Below, piece by piece: positions 46,386 through 56,444 of a DNA stretch of 64,000 nt. Position numbers and translations under genes: made by a program. The number at the start of each line of letters is the position of its first letter. Position 1 is the first letter of the stretch. The DNA comes from CAZELM01 sp964512995 (GTDB taxonomy: Bacteria > CSSED10-310), in contig CAZELM010000010.1 in NCBI GenBank assembly GCA_964512995.1, positions 34,240-98,239 on the forward strand, given 5' to 3'. Under the pieces are notes generated by a model. It was not told where the DNA came from. It was given only the letters and a program-made list of their open reading frames with translations, and did not search any database.

Positions 46386-49300
46386 TCAATCCACACAAGA
46401 GCCCGTTCCAAGCGCTGCATAGAAGATCCCCTGCGCATCTCCCGCGGAAACCAGGCCATCGCCATTACAATCCGCGGCACAGAATTCTTCGTCATTGGGA
46501 GTGTATGAACCGAGTGCAATGTAAAATGCAACCTGCGCATCTCCCGCAGAAATCATTCCATCCAGATTGACATCTCCGTCATGGATACAGGGGTTTTCAG
46601 TGGGAGTCGGAGTGGGAATGGGTGTATCGGTCGGCGTGGATGTCGGTGATGGGGATGGCGTCGGTGTATCGGTCGGTAAGGGTGTATCCGTGGGGTTCGG
46701 TGTGTCCGTAGGTGTTGGCGTATCGGTCGGAACCGGCGTGTTTGTGGGCGTGTTGGTTGGTACCGGAGTCGGTGTATGGGTGCTGATCGGCGTCGGCGTG
46801 GATGTCGGATAGGGGGTATTGGTCGGATAGGGCGTATTCGTTGGATATGGAGTATGGGTCGGATAGGGCGTGGGTGTGGATGGAACTATGGGCGTTGCCG
46901 TCGGAGTATCTGTCGGTCCGCCGGGCGTGGGTGTGTCGGATGGTGACGGTTCCGGCGTTTCGGTTGGAATCTGTGTGGGTGTGGGCGTCGGGGTTTCCGT
47001 CGGCGGCGTGTATAGAATGGGTTCATAGTGATACCCCATATCGACTTGACCGGCATCTACTGTCAGATCGGTGCGGGTCGTCAGGTCGTCCATGCAGACC
47101 GGTCCGCCGGGTAAAGTGATACACGCAGCCGCGGCAGTGGAACTGCCGGCATTGATGCACGGACTGTCTGAAGTCTGGCCGGCGGCAATGTGACTCAGGT
47201 AGTAATTCCCCAGTGAGCCTGTTGTGAACAGCGGATTGCTGTTGATGTTTCCGTTACCGGTGTAACCTCCCCGCACATCGCTGTAAGTTACGGTGAAAGC
47301 GCCTCCCGAAGCGGCATACAGCTCATTGGATGCATTCGGATAGCAGATGCTGTTCGTGATCACGGCGGTGGCATAGTATGTGTAAATGCCGCCACCATAT
47401 GACGCTGTATTCCCGGAAATGGTGCAATACTGTACCGGAACGCTCCCCGCGGAATACAGATACATGCCGCCGCCATTGAGACTCGATGATCCGGTCGCAA
47501 TGTTCCCGGTGATCAGACAATTATAGAATCCCGTCCCGCTTCCATACACATAGACACCGCCCCCGTTGTTGTTGGTGCAGGTGTTATTGCGGATTTCCGT
47601 GCTCGTGACGGATGCTGTGCTGTTATACAACGACAATCCGCCGCCGTAAGCACCGGTATTCTGGGAAAGGATGCATCCGGAGATCGCGGGGGAACCGCCG
47701 GAACAGGAAATGCCGCCACCATAAGATCCGCTTCCGCTGGCCGTACATAGCGTGATCACACAGTTGATGATCCGGGGTGACGCCCCCGAGCAGGCGATAC
47801 CGCCACCGCTCCCATTGACGAATCCATTCCGGATCGTGAAACCTTCGAATACGCAACTACTGGTTTCGTTGTCGTTGAACAGCACGCCCCGTCCATTTCC
47901 TTCGCAGTCGATGATACAGGTTTCCGGGCCGTTTTCCGACCGGACAGCAATCGTCTTGCCCAGGAAATGCAGATCGGTATTCCAGTTACCGGTATAGATG
48001 CCATCCGCGACCAGCACGACATCGGCATTTCGCGCTTCATTGATCGCGAGCTGTATCGTTTCATATTGGGATGGCACATACAGAACTCTGGGAAGCGGTG
48101 TGAATGTCGGTGTGGGAGTCCGGGTGGGCGTATATGTCGGTCCGATCGGTGTTGGCGTGCGTGTCGGAGTCGGTCCGGTCGGCGTTCCGGTCGGAGTCGG
48201 TGTGCCATAATCATCCGGCAGATAATGGTATCCCATATCCACCAGTCCCGTATCCAGACCGGAATCGGTCCGGGTGGAGTATTGATTCATGCATGCCTGA
48301 CCCATCGGCAGATTGAAGCATGCCGCTGACGCAACGGGATTCCCTGCATTGATACAGCGGCTGTCAGCCGTCTGACCGGCCGCTATCTGGCTCAGATAGA
48401 AAATGCCGCCGGGACCGGTGACGAACATCGGTTCGATACTGATGTTCCCCTCTCCCGTATAATCACCAAAAATATCCGAATATGACACCGTGAACGCGCC
48501 TCCCGAACCGCTGTAAAATTCATTGGAAGCATTCCAGTAGGAGATGCTGTTCGTGATCGATGCTGTGGCGTAATAAGTATACACCGAACCGCCATACGCC
48601 GCCGTGTTTCCGGCGATCGTGCAGAAGTTGATCGGAACGGTGCCGGCGGAATAGAGATACAATCCGCCGCCATTCCGGCTGGAACTTCCGGTTGCGGAGT
48701 TACCGGCGATCAGGCAGTTGTAGAATCCGGTTCCGCTTCCATAGACATATACCCCGCCGCCATTGTTGTTCGTGCAGGTATTGTACAGGATTTCGGTGTT
48801 CGTTACGATCACCGCGCTGTTGTAAAGCGATAATCCCCCACCATATCCGGCTATATTGGAGCGGATGATGCAATCCGAAACGACCGGAGCCCCTCCGGAA
48901 CAGGAAATGCCGCCGCCATAAGTACCGCTACCACTGGCCATACAGTCGGTGATGATGCAATGAATGATCTGAGGGGATGCGCTGGAGCATGCGATGCCAC
49001 CGCCGCTCCCCGTGACAAATCCATTCCGGATCGTGAACCCTTCAAACATCGCACCGCTTGTTTCGCCGTCATTGAACAGAACGCCACGTCCGTTTCCTTC
49101 ACAGTCGATGATACACACATCCGGACCATTCTCGGACCGGACCGCGATGGATTTACCGATGAAATTGAGATTCTTGTTCCATTCACCGGTATAGATGCCA
49201 TCAGCGACCAGAACGGTGTCTCCGTTTCGGGCTTCATTAATTGCCAACTGGATCGTTTCATACTGAGACGGAACATACAATATACGGGGCAGGGGAGTGG

Positions 49301-52300
49301 GTGTTGGGGTCGGAGTCCGAGTGGGTGTCGCAGATGGACCGATCGGTGTCGGTGTCCGGGTAGGTGTGTTCGTGGATGGGGTCAACGTCGGTGTCGGTGT
49401 TGCGAACGTGTCCGGCAGATAATGGAAACCCATATCCACCAGACCGGTATCCGCGCTGCCATCCATTCGCGTCGTGATGTCATCCATGCACATCATCATG
49501 GATGGGAGACTGTAACAGACTGCCGAAGCCAGCGAACTCCCCGCATTGACACATCGGCTGTCGGTCGTCTGACCGGCGGCAATCTGACTCAGATAGAAAT
49601 TGCCTTGGGGGCCGGCCGTGAACGCCGGATCAAAATTGATATTCCCCGTACCGGTATAATCTCCGGAGATGTCGCAATACGAGACGGTGAAAGTCGCAGA
49701 ACTGCCGTTATACAATTCATCCGGAGCGTTCCAGTAGAGAATGCTGTTTGTGATGACAATGGTGCCGGTATATCCATACACCGCGCCACCTGCGGATGAC
49801 GTGTTGCCGGCGATGGTGCAACTCTGGATCGGAATGGTGCCGGGATATCTCAGATACAATCCGCCGCCGTTCGGAGAACTCCCCGTGACAGTGTTTCCCG
49901 TGATCAGGCAGTTCGTGAAGGAGCAGCCGCTGCTGTCGACATAAGCGCCACCGCCCCGGCTGTTCGTCGCCAGATTGTTATGAATGATGGTATTGGTCAC
50001 GGCCACCGGAGATGCCAGGTAGAGACCTCCGCCATACGCCGCTGTATTGCCGGTGAGTGTGCATTCCGAGATAATCGGGGAACCCCCGGAGCAGTATATT
50101 CCGCCTCCATAGGTACTGCTGCCACTGGCTAAGCAGTTCGTGATAATGCAGTGGATGATCTGAGGGGATGTTCCGGAACATGCGATGCCGGCGCCACTCC
50201 CGCTGACCAGTCCGTTCTGTATTGTGAATCCTTCAAACACCGCTCCACTGGTTTCACCGTCGTTGAACAACACACCGCGGCCATTGTTTTCGCAGTCGAT
50301 GATGCAGGCCGCCGGACCGTTTTCCGATCGGACCGTGATCGATTTGCCGAGGAAGTTCAGATTCTTGTTCCAGTTACCGGTATATGTTCCGTCTTCGACC
50401 AATACGGTATCACCATTGCGGGATTCATTGATCGCCAGTTGGATCGTCTCATACTGGGAGGGAACCAGGAGCGTGCGAGCGGTTGGTGTGGGTGTCACGG
50501 TCGGTGTGGGCGTCGGCGTATGGGTGGATCCGGCGGGTGTCACGGTGGGTGTAGGTGTTGAAAAGCTTATCGGGAGATAATGATAACCCATATCGACCAG
50601 ACCATTGTCACCGGTCGCATCTGTCCGCGTGGTGAACTGGCTCATGCAGACCGGTCCGCTGGGAAGACTGAAACAGGTGTAAAGCGCCAGATGATTCCCC
50701 GCATTGAGACACCGGCTGTCCACCGTCTGATCCGCCGCAAGCTGACTCAGATAGAAATCCCCGAGAGGTCCGGAGACAAACATTGGATCGAAGTTGATAT
50801 TCCCGGTACCGGTATAATCTCCGGCGATATCGCAATACGACACGGTGAAGGTGGCGGAACTTCCGTTGTACAATTCATCCGGAGCGTTCCAGTAGAGAAT
50901 ACTGTTGGTGATCACAATGGTGCCGGTATACCCGAACACCGCGCCGCCAGCAGACGATGTATTGCCCGCGATCGTGCAGTTCTGGATCGGAATGGTGCCG
51001 GGATATCGCAGATACAGTCCACCGCCGTTCGGGGAGCTTCCCGTGACGGTGTTTCCAACGATCAGGCAGTTCGAGAAGGAGCAGCCGCTGCTGTCGACAT
51101 ACGCGCCGCCGCCCCGGCTGTTTGTCGCCAGGTTGTTCTGAATGATGGTATTGGTCACGGCCACGGATGCGGTCAGATACAATCCGCCGCCATACCCCGC
51201 CGTATTGTCTGTGATCGTGCATTCGGAGATGGTGGGAGAGCCGCTTGTGCAATAAATGCCGCCGCCATAGGAACTGCTTCCGTCTGCAACGCAGTTCGTG
51301 ATGATACAGTCAATGATCCGGGGAGATGTTCCCGAACAGGCGATGCCGGCACCGCTTCCGCTGACCCGTCCGTTCTGTATCGTGAAGCCTTCAAATATCG
51401 CTCCGCTGGTTTCGCCTTCGTTGAAAAGCACCCCCCGCCCGTTTTCTTCGCAGTCGATGATGCATTCGTCCGGACCGTTTTCCGAACGAACCGTGATGGA
51501 TTTTCCGATATAATTGAGGTTTTTGTTCCAGTTACCGGTATACGTTCCGTCCGCGACCAGAACCGTATCACCACTGCGGGACTCATTGATCGCCAGTTGA
51601 ATCGTCGCATACTGGGAGGGAACCCGGAGTGTGCGAGTAGTTGGTGTGGGTGTCACGGTCGGTGTGGGTGTTGGCGTGTGCGTCGATCCGGCGGGTGTCG
51701 GTGTCGGTGTGGGTGTCGAAAAACTGCCGGGCAGATAATGATACCCCAGATCGACCAGACCGGTATCGCCAGTGGCATCCGTCCGTGTGGTGAACCGATT
51801 CATGCAGACCGGGCCGCTGGGGAGATTGAAACAGGTATACTGAGCCAGATGATTCCCCGCATTGAGGCACCGGCTGTCCGCAGTCTGACCCGCCGCAATC
51901 TGGCTCAGATAGAAATCCCCGAAGGGACCGCTTGTGAACATCGGATCGAAGTTGATATTCCCGGTACCGGTATAATCACCGGCGATATCGCAATACGACA
52001 CGGTGAAGGTGGCGGAACTTCCGTTGTACAATTCATCCGGAGCGTTCCAGTAGAGAATACTGTTGGTGATCACAATGGTGCCGGTATACCCGAACACCGC
52101 GCCGCCAGCAGACGATGTATTGCCCGCGATCGTGCAGTTCTGGATCGGAATGGTGCCGGGATATCGCAGATACAGTCCACCGCCGTTCGGGGAGCTTCCC
52201 GTGACGGTGTTTCCAACGATCAGGCAGTTCGAGAAGGAGCAGCCGCTGCTGTCGACATACGCGCCGCCGCCCCGGCTGTTTGTCGCCAGGTTGTTCTGAA

Positions 52301-54989
52301 TGATGGTATTGGTCACGGCCACGGATGCGGTCAGATACAATCCGCCGCCATACCCCGCCGTATTGTCTGTGATCGTGCATTCGGAGATGGTGGGAGAGCC
52401 GCTTGTGCAATAAATGCCGCCGCCATAGGAACTGCTTCCGTCTGCAACGCAGTTCGTGATGATACAGTCAACGATCCGGGGAGATGCGCCGGAGCAGGCG
52501 ATACCGCCGCCGCTGCCATTGACCAGTCCATTCCGGATGGTGAAGCCTTCGAGCCGGGAGGCACTGGTTTCCGCTCCATTGAACAACACGCCCCGACCGT
52601 TTCCTTCACAATCGATGATGCAGCCGGCGGGTCCATATTCCGACCGGACTGTGATCGCTTTGCCCAGGAAATCCAGATTTTTGTTCCAGTTACCGCGATA
52701 GACGCCATTGGCGACCAGCACGGTGTCCCCATGCCAGCATGCATTGATGGCCAATTGGATCGTGGCATACTGGGACGGTACGCGCCGGGTGGCAGGCTGG
52801 GGGGTTGGTGTCATGGTGGGAGTGGGTGTGTTGGTGGGCGTATTGGTGACGGTCGGTGTCCGTGTGGGTGTCGAAGTGGGTTGAGCCGGAGTATGTGTGG
52901 GCGTGCTGGGCGTCGGAGTATGACTGGGGACATAGGGGGTTGGAGTGGGACTCGGCGTGATGAACGAGTCCGTCAGATAATGATATCCCATGTCAACGAA
53001 TCCCGTATCACCGACCTCATCATCCCGGGTGGTCAGTTGATGCATGCATTCGGTGCCGCTGGGCAGGCTGAAACAGATCATACTCGACAGATTGCTGCCG
53101 GCATTGATGCAGCGACTGTCCGCGCTTTGACCGGCAGCCACCTGGCTGAGATAAAACAATCCTCTGGGACCGCTTGTGAACATCGGATCGAAATTGATGT
53201 TTCCGGTTCCGTCATAATCTCCGGCGATATCTGTATACGAAACGGAGAACGTCGCACTCCCGCCATTGTACAGCTCATTCGCCGTATTCCAGTATAGGAT
53301 GCAGTTGTTGATCAGCACGGTCGATCCTATGGCATGAATGGCACCGCCATAGCTTGCGGTATTGCCGGTGATGGTGCACTGATGAAATGGGGTCGTGCCG
53401 GCATACCGGATGTACGCGCCGCCCCCGTAGTTTGATCCGCCGATCACCGTATTCCCTGAGATCAGACAGTTCTGGAAAGAGTTTCCGCTGCTGTTGATAT
53501 AGACGCCGCCCGCATGCCCATCGGATGCCGTGTTATCCCGGATTTCCGTGTTGGTGACAGCGGATGCGGATGCCAGATACATGCCCCCGCCCCGAGTGGC
53601 AATGCAGTTTTTGATAATACACTCGGATATTGCCGGGCTGCCGCCGACACAGGAGATACCGCCGCCATACATGCCCGAACCGAATGACTCACAGTCTGTG
53701 ATGATCATGTGAACGATTCTGGGAGAGGCGTTGATGCAGGTGATGCCAGCGCCGTTCCCGTTCACATCGCCGTTGCGAATCGTGAATCCTTCAAAAAGCG
53801 CTCGGGAATCTTCGTTGGAGTTGAATATAGCGCCCCGGCCGACTCCCTGACAGTCGATGATGCAGGATTCCGGTCCGTGTTCGGATCGCACGGTGATGGA
53901 TTTGCCGCGATAGGTCAGATCCTTGTTTCCGCTCCCCGTAAAAACACCATTGGCCACCAGTACGAAATCACCGGGGTTTGCCGCGTCGATCGCCGATTGA
54001 ATCGTGGTATACTGGGATGGAACACGGCGGACATAACCGGGATACGAGGGGGTCGGCGTGCTGGTCGGTGGAGGGCCCGCGGTGTATGTACTGGTTGGTC
54101 CAGGGGTTGGTGTGTCTGCGGAACCCAATGATCGATACGCCAGTTGAAACCCCGACATCGGTTCATTGGCGACCTGTGTCACCTTGACATAGTAATAATC
54201 CGTCGAGGGAGCGGTGTAGGTGATTTCGGGCCAGACCGCCTTGAACGAACAATCGTCGTTGTAAGCCACAGGAGAACAACTGCTGTCCAGAACCCACATC
54301 TGCCCATCGCCGGAAAAGAATCCGCCGTCACAGAATCCGAACTGATAGGTTGTACCCGCATCCAGAAAGAAGCGCCAGAGCCGGCAGGGTTTTGGCGGAT
54401 TGGTGCCGTCATACCCGCTGTATTCGAAAAACGATGGAGACACCTGATTGGTTTCCGTGATCGTATCGATATCATAATCGTAATCCGGACAGGTATAACA
54501 ATGGTCCTGGATGACGGTGTATCCGAGCCAGACTTCGCCGACGGAGCCATCATAACTCGATATGGTCAGAAAATAATATCCGCTCTCGCCATCCGGAACC
54601 TCATATTCCATATAGGATTGTGACGTGATACTGCATTCGGCGGAATCATTGTTGTAGGCCACATCCCAGCATGTTTCATCTGAGAGCGTCAATTCCGTAT
54701 CGAAATTGGTCCCGCCGCATGTTCTAAACCCATACGTGTTACCGGCTTCGAGATAGAAACGCAGCACCACGCAATGATCAGGTAACAGCAGTTCATACCG
54801 GTTGCTCACTTCCCACCAATACCGCATGTCATATTCGGCATCATAGGACGGGCAGGCCGTACAGTTTTTAGACTCCCCGGTACCATTCAGGATCTCCTGA
54901 TTCCGGGCAGTTATGGATGGGACACCGATGAGCGACAATACAATCAGAACACTAATTGATAGAATAAAATATCTACTCTTCATATTCAT
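46386..54989 (-). CDS. Giant secreted beta-helix repeat protein with dockerin (2867 aa, paralogue)
   Basis: Same plan as the downstream gene: signal peptide (about 5-25, ends ITA-RN), two Cys-containing PPC-like domains, six beta-helix units beginning near residues 318, 733, 1119, 1506, 1903 and 2301, a Pro-Thr linker (about 2656-2805) and a type I dockerin with DVNLDGMISAGDAQ and DCNGDGLVSAGDAQ. Unit types run C-A-A-A-B-B/D, the last a hybrid. The ATG at 54989 has AGGAG 8 nt upstream; the open frame extends 15 codons further without support. It probably arose with its neighbour by whole-gene duplication. Cell-surface or cellulosome-like assembly is inferred from the dockerin. Confidence 0.92.
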   Translation of the reverse strand: MNMKSRYFILSISVLIVLSLIGVPSITARNQEILNGTGESKNCTACPSYDAEYDMRYWWEVSNRYELLLPDHCVVLRFYLEAGNTYGFRTCGGTNFDTELTLSDETCWDVAYNNDSAECSITSQSYMEYEVPDGESGYYFLTISSYDGSVGEVWLGYTVIQDHCYTCPDYDYDIDTITETNQVSPSFFEYSGYDGTNPPKPCRLWRFFLDAGTTYQFGFCDGGFFSGDGQMWVLDSSCSPVAYNDDCSFKAVWPEITYTAPSTDYYYVKVTQVANEPMSGFQLAYRSLGSADTPTPGPTSTYTAGPPPTSTPTPSYPGYVRRVPSQYTTIQSAIDAANPGDFVLVANGVFTGSGNKDLTYRGKSITVRSEHGPESCIIDCQGVGRGAIFNSNEDSRALFEGFTIRNGDVNGNGAGITCINASPRIVHMIITDCESFGSGMYGGGISCVGGSPAISECIIKNCIATRGGGMYLASASAVTNTEIRDNTASDGHAGGVYINSSGNSFQNCLISGNTVIGGSNYGGGAYIRYAGTTPFHQCTITGNTASYGGAIHAIGSTVLINNCILYWNTANELYNGGSATFSVSYTDIAGDYDGTGNINFDPMFTSGPRGLFYLSQVAAGQSADSRCINAGSNLSSMICFSLPSGTECMHQLTTRDDEVGDTGFVDMGYHYLTDSFITPSPTPTPYVPSHTPTPSTPTHTPAQPTSTPTRTPTVTNTPTNTPTPTMTPTPQPATRRVPSQYATIQLAINACWHGDTVLVANGVYRGNWNKNLDFLGKAITVRSEYGPAGCIIDCEGNGRGVLFNGAETSASRLEGFTIRNGLVNGSGGGIACSGASPRIVDCIITNCVADGSSSYGGGIYCTSGSPTISECTITDNTAGYGGGLYLTASVAVTNTIIQNNLATNSRGGGAYVDSSGCSFSNCLIVGNTVTGSSPNGGGLYLRYPGTIPIQNCTIAGNTSSAGGAVFGYTGTIVITNSILYWNAPDELYNGSSATFTVSYCDIAGDYTGTGNINFDPMFTSGPFGDFYLSQIAAGQTADSRCLNAGNHLAQYTCFNLPSGPVCMNRFTTRTDATGDTGLVDLGYHYLPGSFSTPTPTPTPAGSTHTPTPTPTVTPTPTTRTLRVPSQYATIQLAINESRSGDTVLVADGTYTGNWNKNLNYIGKSITVRSENGPDECIIDCEENGRGVLFNEGETSGAIFEGFTIQNGRVSGSGAGIACSGTSPRIIDCIITNCVADGSSSYGGGIYCTSGSPTISECTITDNTAGYGGGLYLTASVAVTNTIIQNNLATNSRGGGAYVDSSGCSFSNCLIVGNTVTGSSPNGGGLYLRYPGTIPIQNCTIAGNTSSAGGAVFGYTGTIVITNSILYWNAPDELYNGSSATFTVSYCDIAGDYTGTGNINFDPMFVSGPLGDFYLSQLAADQTVDSRCLNAGNHLALYTCFSLPSGPVCMSQFTTRTDATGDNGLVDMGYHYLPISFSTPTPTVTPAGSTHTPTPTPTVTPTPTARTLLVPSQYETIQLAINESRNGDTVLVEDGTYTGNWNKNLNFLGKSITVRSENGPAACIIDCENNGRGVLFNDGETSGAVFEGFTIQNGLVSGSGAGIACSGTSPQIIHCIITNCLASGSSTYGGGIYCSGGSPIISECTLTGNTAAYGGGLYLASPVAVTNTIIHNNLATNSRGGGAYVDSSGCSFTNCLITGNTVTGSSPNGGGLYLRYPGTIPIQSCTIAGNTSSAGGAVYGYTGTIVITNSILYWNAPDELYNGSSATFTVSYCDISGDYTGTGNINFDPAFTAGPQGNFYLSQIAAGQTTDSRCVNAGSSLASAVCYSLPSMMMCMDDITTRMDGSADTGLVDMGFHYLPDTFATPTPTLTPSTNTPTRTPTPIGPSATPTRTPTPTPTPLPRILYVPSQYETIQLAINEARNGDTVLVADGIYTGEWNKNLNFIGKSIAVRSENGPDVCIIDCEGNGRGVLFNDGETSGAMFEGFTIRNGFVTGSGGGIACSSASPQIIHCIITDCMASGSGTYGGGISCSGGAPVVSDCIIRSNIAGYGGGLSLYNSAVIVTNTEILYNTCTNNNGGGVYVYGSGTGFYNCLIAGNSATGSSSRNGGGLYLYSAGTVPINFCTIAGNTAAYGGSVYTYYATASITNSISYWNASNEFYSGSGGAFTVSYSDIFGDYTGEGNISIEPMFVTGPGGIFYLSQIAAGQTADSRCINAGNPVASAACFNLPMGQACMNQYSTRTDSGLDTGLVDMGYHYLPDDYGTPTPTGTPTGPTPTRTPTPIGPTYTPTRTPTPTFTPLPRVLYVPSQYETIQLAINEARNADVVLVADGIYTGNWNTDLHFLGKTIAVRSENGPETCIIDCEGNGRGVLFNDNETSSCVFEGFTIRNGFVNGSGGGIACSGASPRIINCVITLCTASGSGSYGGGISCSGGSPAISGCILSQNTGAYGGGLSLYNSTASVTSTEIRNNTCTNNNGGGVYVYGSGTGFYNCLITGNIATGSSSLNGGGMYLYSAGSVPVQYCTISGNTASYGGGIYTYYATAVITNSICYPNASNELYAASGGAFTVTYSDVRGGYTGNGNINSNPLFTTGSLGNYYLSHIAAGQTSDSPCINAGSSTAAAACITLPGGPVCMDDLTTRTDLTVDAGQVDMGYHYEPILYTPPTETPTPTPTQIPTETPEPSPSDTPTPGGPTDTPTATPIVPSTPTPYPTHTPYPTNTPYPTNTPYPTSTPTPISTHTPTPVPTNTPTNTPVPTDTPTPTDTPNPTDTPLPTDTPTPSPSPTSTPTDTPIPTPTPTENPCIHDGDVNLDGMISAGDAQVAFYIALGSYTPNDEEFCAADCNGDGLVSAGDAQGIFYAALGTGSCVD
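50821..51313 (-). repeat. 493-bp perfect duplicate, copy 1
   Basis: Every base matches 51979-52471, 1158 bp away. Identity stops abruptly at 50820 (T against A) and 51314 (T against C), beyond which the two units differ at many sites. Confidence 0.97.
51979..52471 (-). repeat. 493-bp perfect duplicate, copy 2
   Basis: Identical to 50821-51313, lying in the preceding beta-helix unit of the same gene. It encodes about residues 839-1003. Confidence 0.97.
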
Positions 54990-55036
54990 CAGAGTATCTC
55001 CTGAAATGCTGGTGACAATTAGAAACCCCTGCAATG

Positions 55037-55065
55037 ATATTAATTCAGTCTTTAGCGTTGGTCAA
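55037..55065 (-). promoter_or_regulatory. Promoter of the upstream giant gene
   Basis: On the minus strand TTGACC (55065-55060), 17-nt spacer and TAATAT (55042-55037, 4/6). The message would begin near 55030, about 40 nt before the ATG. Confidence 0.55.
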
Positions 55066-55108
55066 TGTAAAATATTACAGGTAACAGTTCAGCATCGGCA
55101 TATTGTAT

Positions 55109-55435
55109 ATCGTTCAACAAGTGATAAGCAGCCAGAATCCCCTCTTCTAAATATACACTCCGTCACGCAGAATCAACGCATTCACCAGGCAAATCTGCTT
55201 TCAGTAAAAGGATTCTGCGTGCCACCCCTCTTTGTAGAGGGGATTTGGGGTGAGGAAGGCGTTCCGATTGTTGGATTCCAAATCAATTCGTGCCTTCGCG
55301 CCTTCGCGTGAGAACTTTTCCGAATCCTCTATCAAGAGGGGTGTCTCTGCGAAGCCACGGTTTGATCGGATACAGCATGGTCTCTCGGTGAGCGAAGCAG
55401 AGACGGGGTGTATTCCGAGATTCCGACACGACGCG
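55109..55435 (+). repeat. Dispersed palindromic repeat, left copy
   Basis: Begins with a segment shared by all copies (CGTTCA...AAGCAGCCAGAATCCCCTCT), then carries CCCCTCTTTGTAGAGGGG, a 7-bp hairpin with 4-nt loop, and a block with GCGAAGCAGAGACGGGGTG. Blocks are the same as in the copy at 56445-56673 but in a different order. Its 55194-55243 part is the left arm of the inverted repeat. No gene is seen in 55066-55544. Confidence 0.8.
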
Positions 55436-55544
55436 ATGGAATCAATCTGATGATTCACAGATGCGGATGGTTCATTGGATATTGATTGATTCCACCGCTG
55501 CGTTCACAAATGATTCAGGAATTCCTGTCGGGCTTAATGATGGA

Positions 55545-56267
55545 TCAAGCGGAATGCGCCGGGGAGTCGGTCGGGTTCGAAGCAGTGGGTTCGGGTGCTG
55601 CAGTTGGCTTGGATCGCCGGTTTCCGCTATCGATGATCATCCGGGCATTGAAATAGTCCTGATAAAACTGCGGGTGACTGCTTCGCAGACGCATCACCAT
55701 GGGATCCATTTTGAACTTCAGAATATAGCTGGTTTTCTTGAAGAGCAGGTTCAATTCGTACGTGGTGACTTTTCGCTGATCGCGAAGCTCCCGTGGGATC
55801 ATACTGATTTTTTCAAATGCGGCGATCTGTGTGGCGAAGCTTTCCAGATGGGACGGCATGACTCCGTACCCGGCGAGCTGTGTGAGGTGTTCTTCGATCA
55901 GAGATTTGAGGACGAGGCATCGCTGGGTCGAGACAAAGTCACGGGCATATGCGATACCTTTTTTTGTTATTGTTACTTTCTGCAGCAGCGCATTGTTGTT
56001 CGTGTTTGTGGCATAGAAACGAATGCCACCGGCAATTTCAACAGCGGTGGTTGCCATGGCGGATTTAATATTGAGTTTGTCCTGGGTGATCCCGATGATC
56101 GTCGTATCCTGGAACCGAAACCGTTTCTCGATTTCTGTCAGGCATTCACAGAATTCCTGAAATGCTTCCTTGAAGGCAAGAAACTCATTGACCACGTCGA
56201 TCTGACGTTCACAGGCTTTCTGGGTGGCATAATGCATCGACATCTTGTCTTTTTGTGTCTTTCTCAT
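55545..56267 (-). CDS. Hypothetical helical protein inside an inverted-repeat element
   Basis: A 240-residue protein not recognised. Start at 56267 is fixed by AGGAGG 8 nt upstream. It is predicted mostly helical (for example EIEKRFRFQDTTIIGITQDK), with a DNA- or protein-binding look but no motif, and ends in a Pro/Ala/Ser/Thr-rich tail of about 25 residues. There is no signal peptide. Proteins of this size and composition occur as lone accessory genes in many environmental genomes. Inverted copies of a dispersed repeat bracket the gene at 55194-55243 and 56445-56494, so it may belong to a mobile or recombining unit; no transposase is present. Confidence 0.6.
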   Translation of the reverse strand: MRKTQKDKMSMHYATQKACERQIDVVNEFLAFKEAFQEFCECLTEIEKRFRFQDTTIIGITQDKLNIKSAMATTAVEIAGGIRFYATNTNNNALLQKVTITKKGIAYARDFVSTQRCLVLKSLIEEHLTQLAGYGVMPSHLESFATQIAAFEKISMIPRELRDQRKVTTYELNLLFKKTSYILKFKMDPMVMRLRSSHPQFYQDYFNARMIIDSGNRRSKPTAAPEPTASNPTDSPAHSA

Positions 56268-56444
56268 ACAAAAAACCTCCTGATAACTGTTTAGGACATG
56301 AAAATGAAACATGAAAAACCTATTGGCGTCTATACCCAGTTACCTGTCACATATGCATTCACAACAACTGATTGTTATATACGGAATCGGAAGACAGAAA
56401 ATCAAGAAAAAAAATAAAAAAATTTGTAACCGTTCATTGGGAAA

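Larger units (their letters stand above)
47020..54035 (-). repeat. Tandem array of six ~1.2-kb beta-helix coding units
   Basis: Unit starts fall at about 54035, 52790, 51633, 50471, 49281 and 48087. Unit types follow the same order as in the neighbouring gene but with one unit fewer. Two adjacent units contain a perfectly identical 493-bp segment. Confidence 0.85.

Noticed and set aside
50580..53297. 905-codon open frame on the plus strand antisense to the giant gene, with smaller ones at 41208-42125 and 38799-39575
   Set aside because: It mirrors the beta-helix units on the other strand, is internally repeated in step with them, and its composition (Arg/Gly/Asp/Ile) is a by-product of the sense codons. 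The sense proteins have clear domains.
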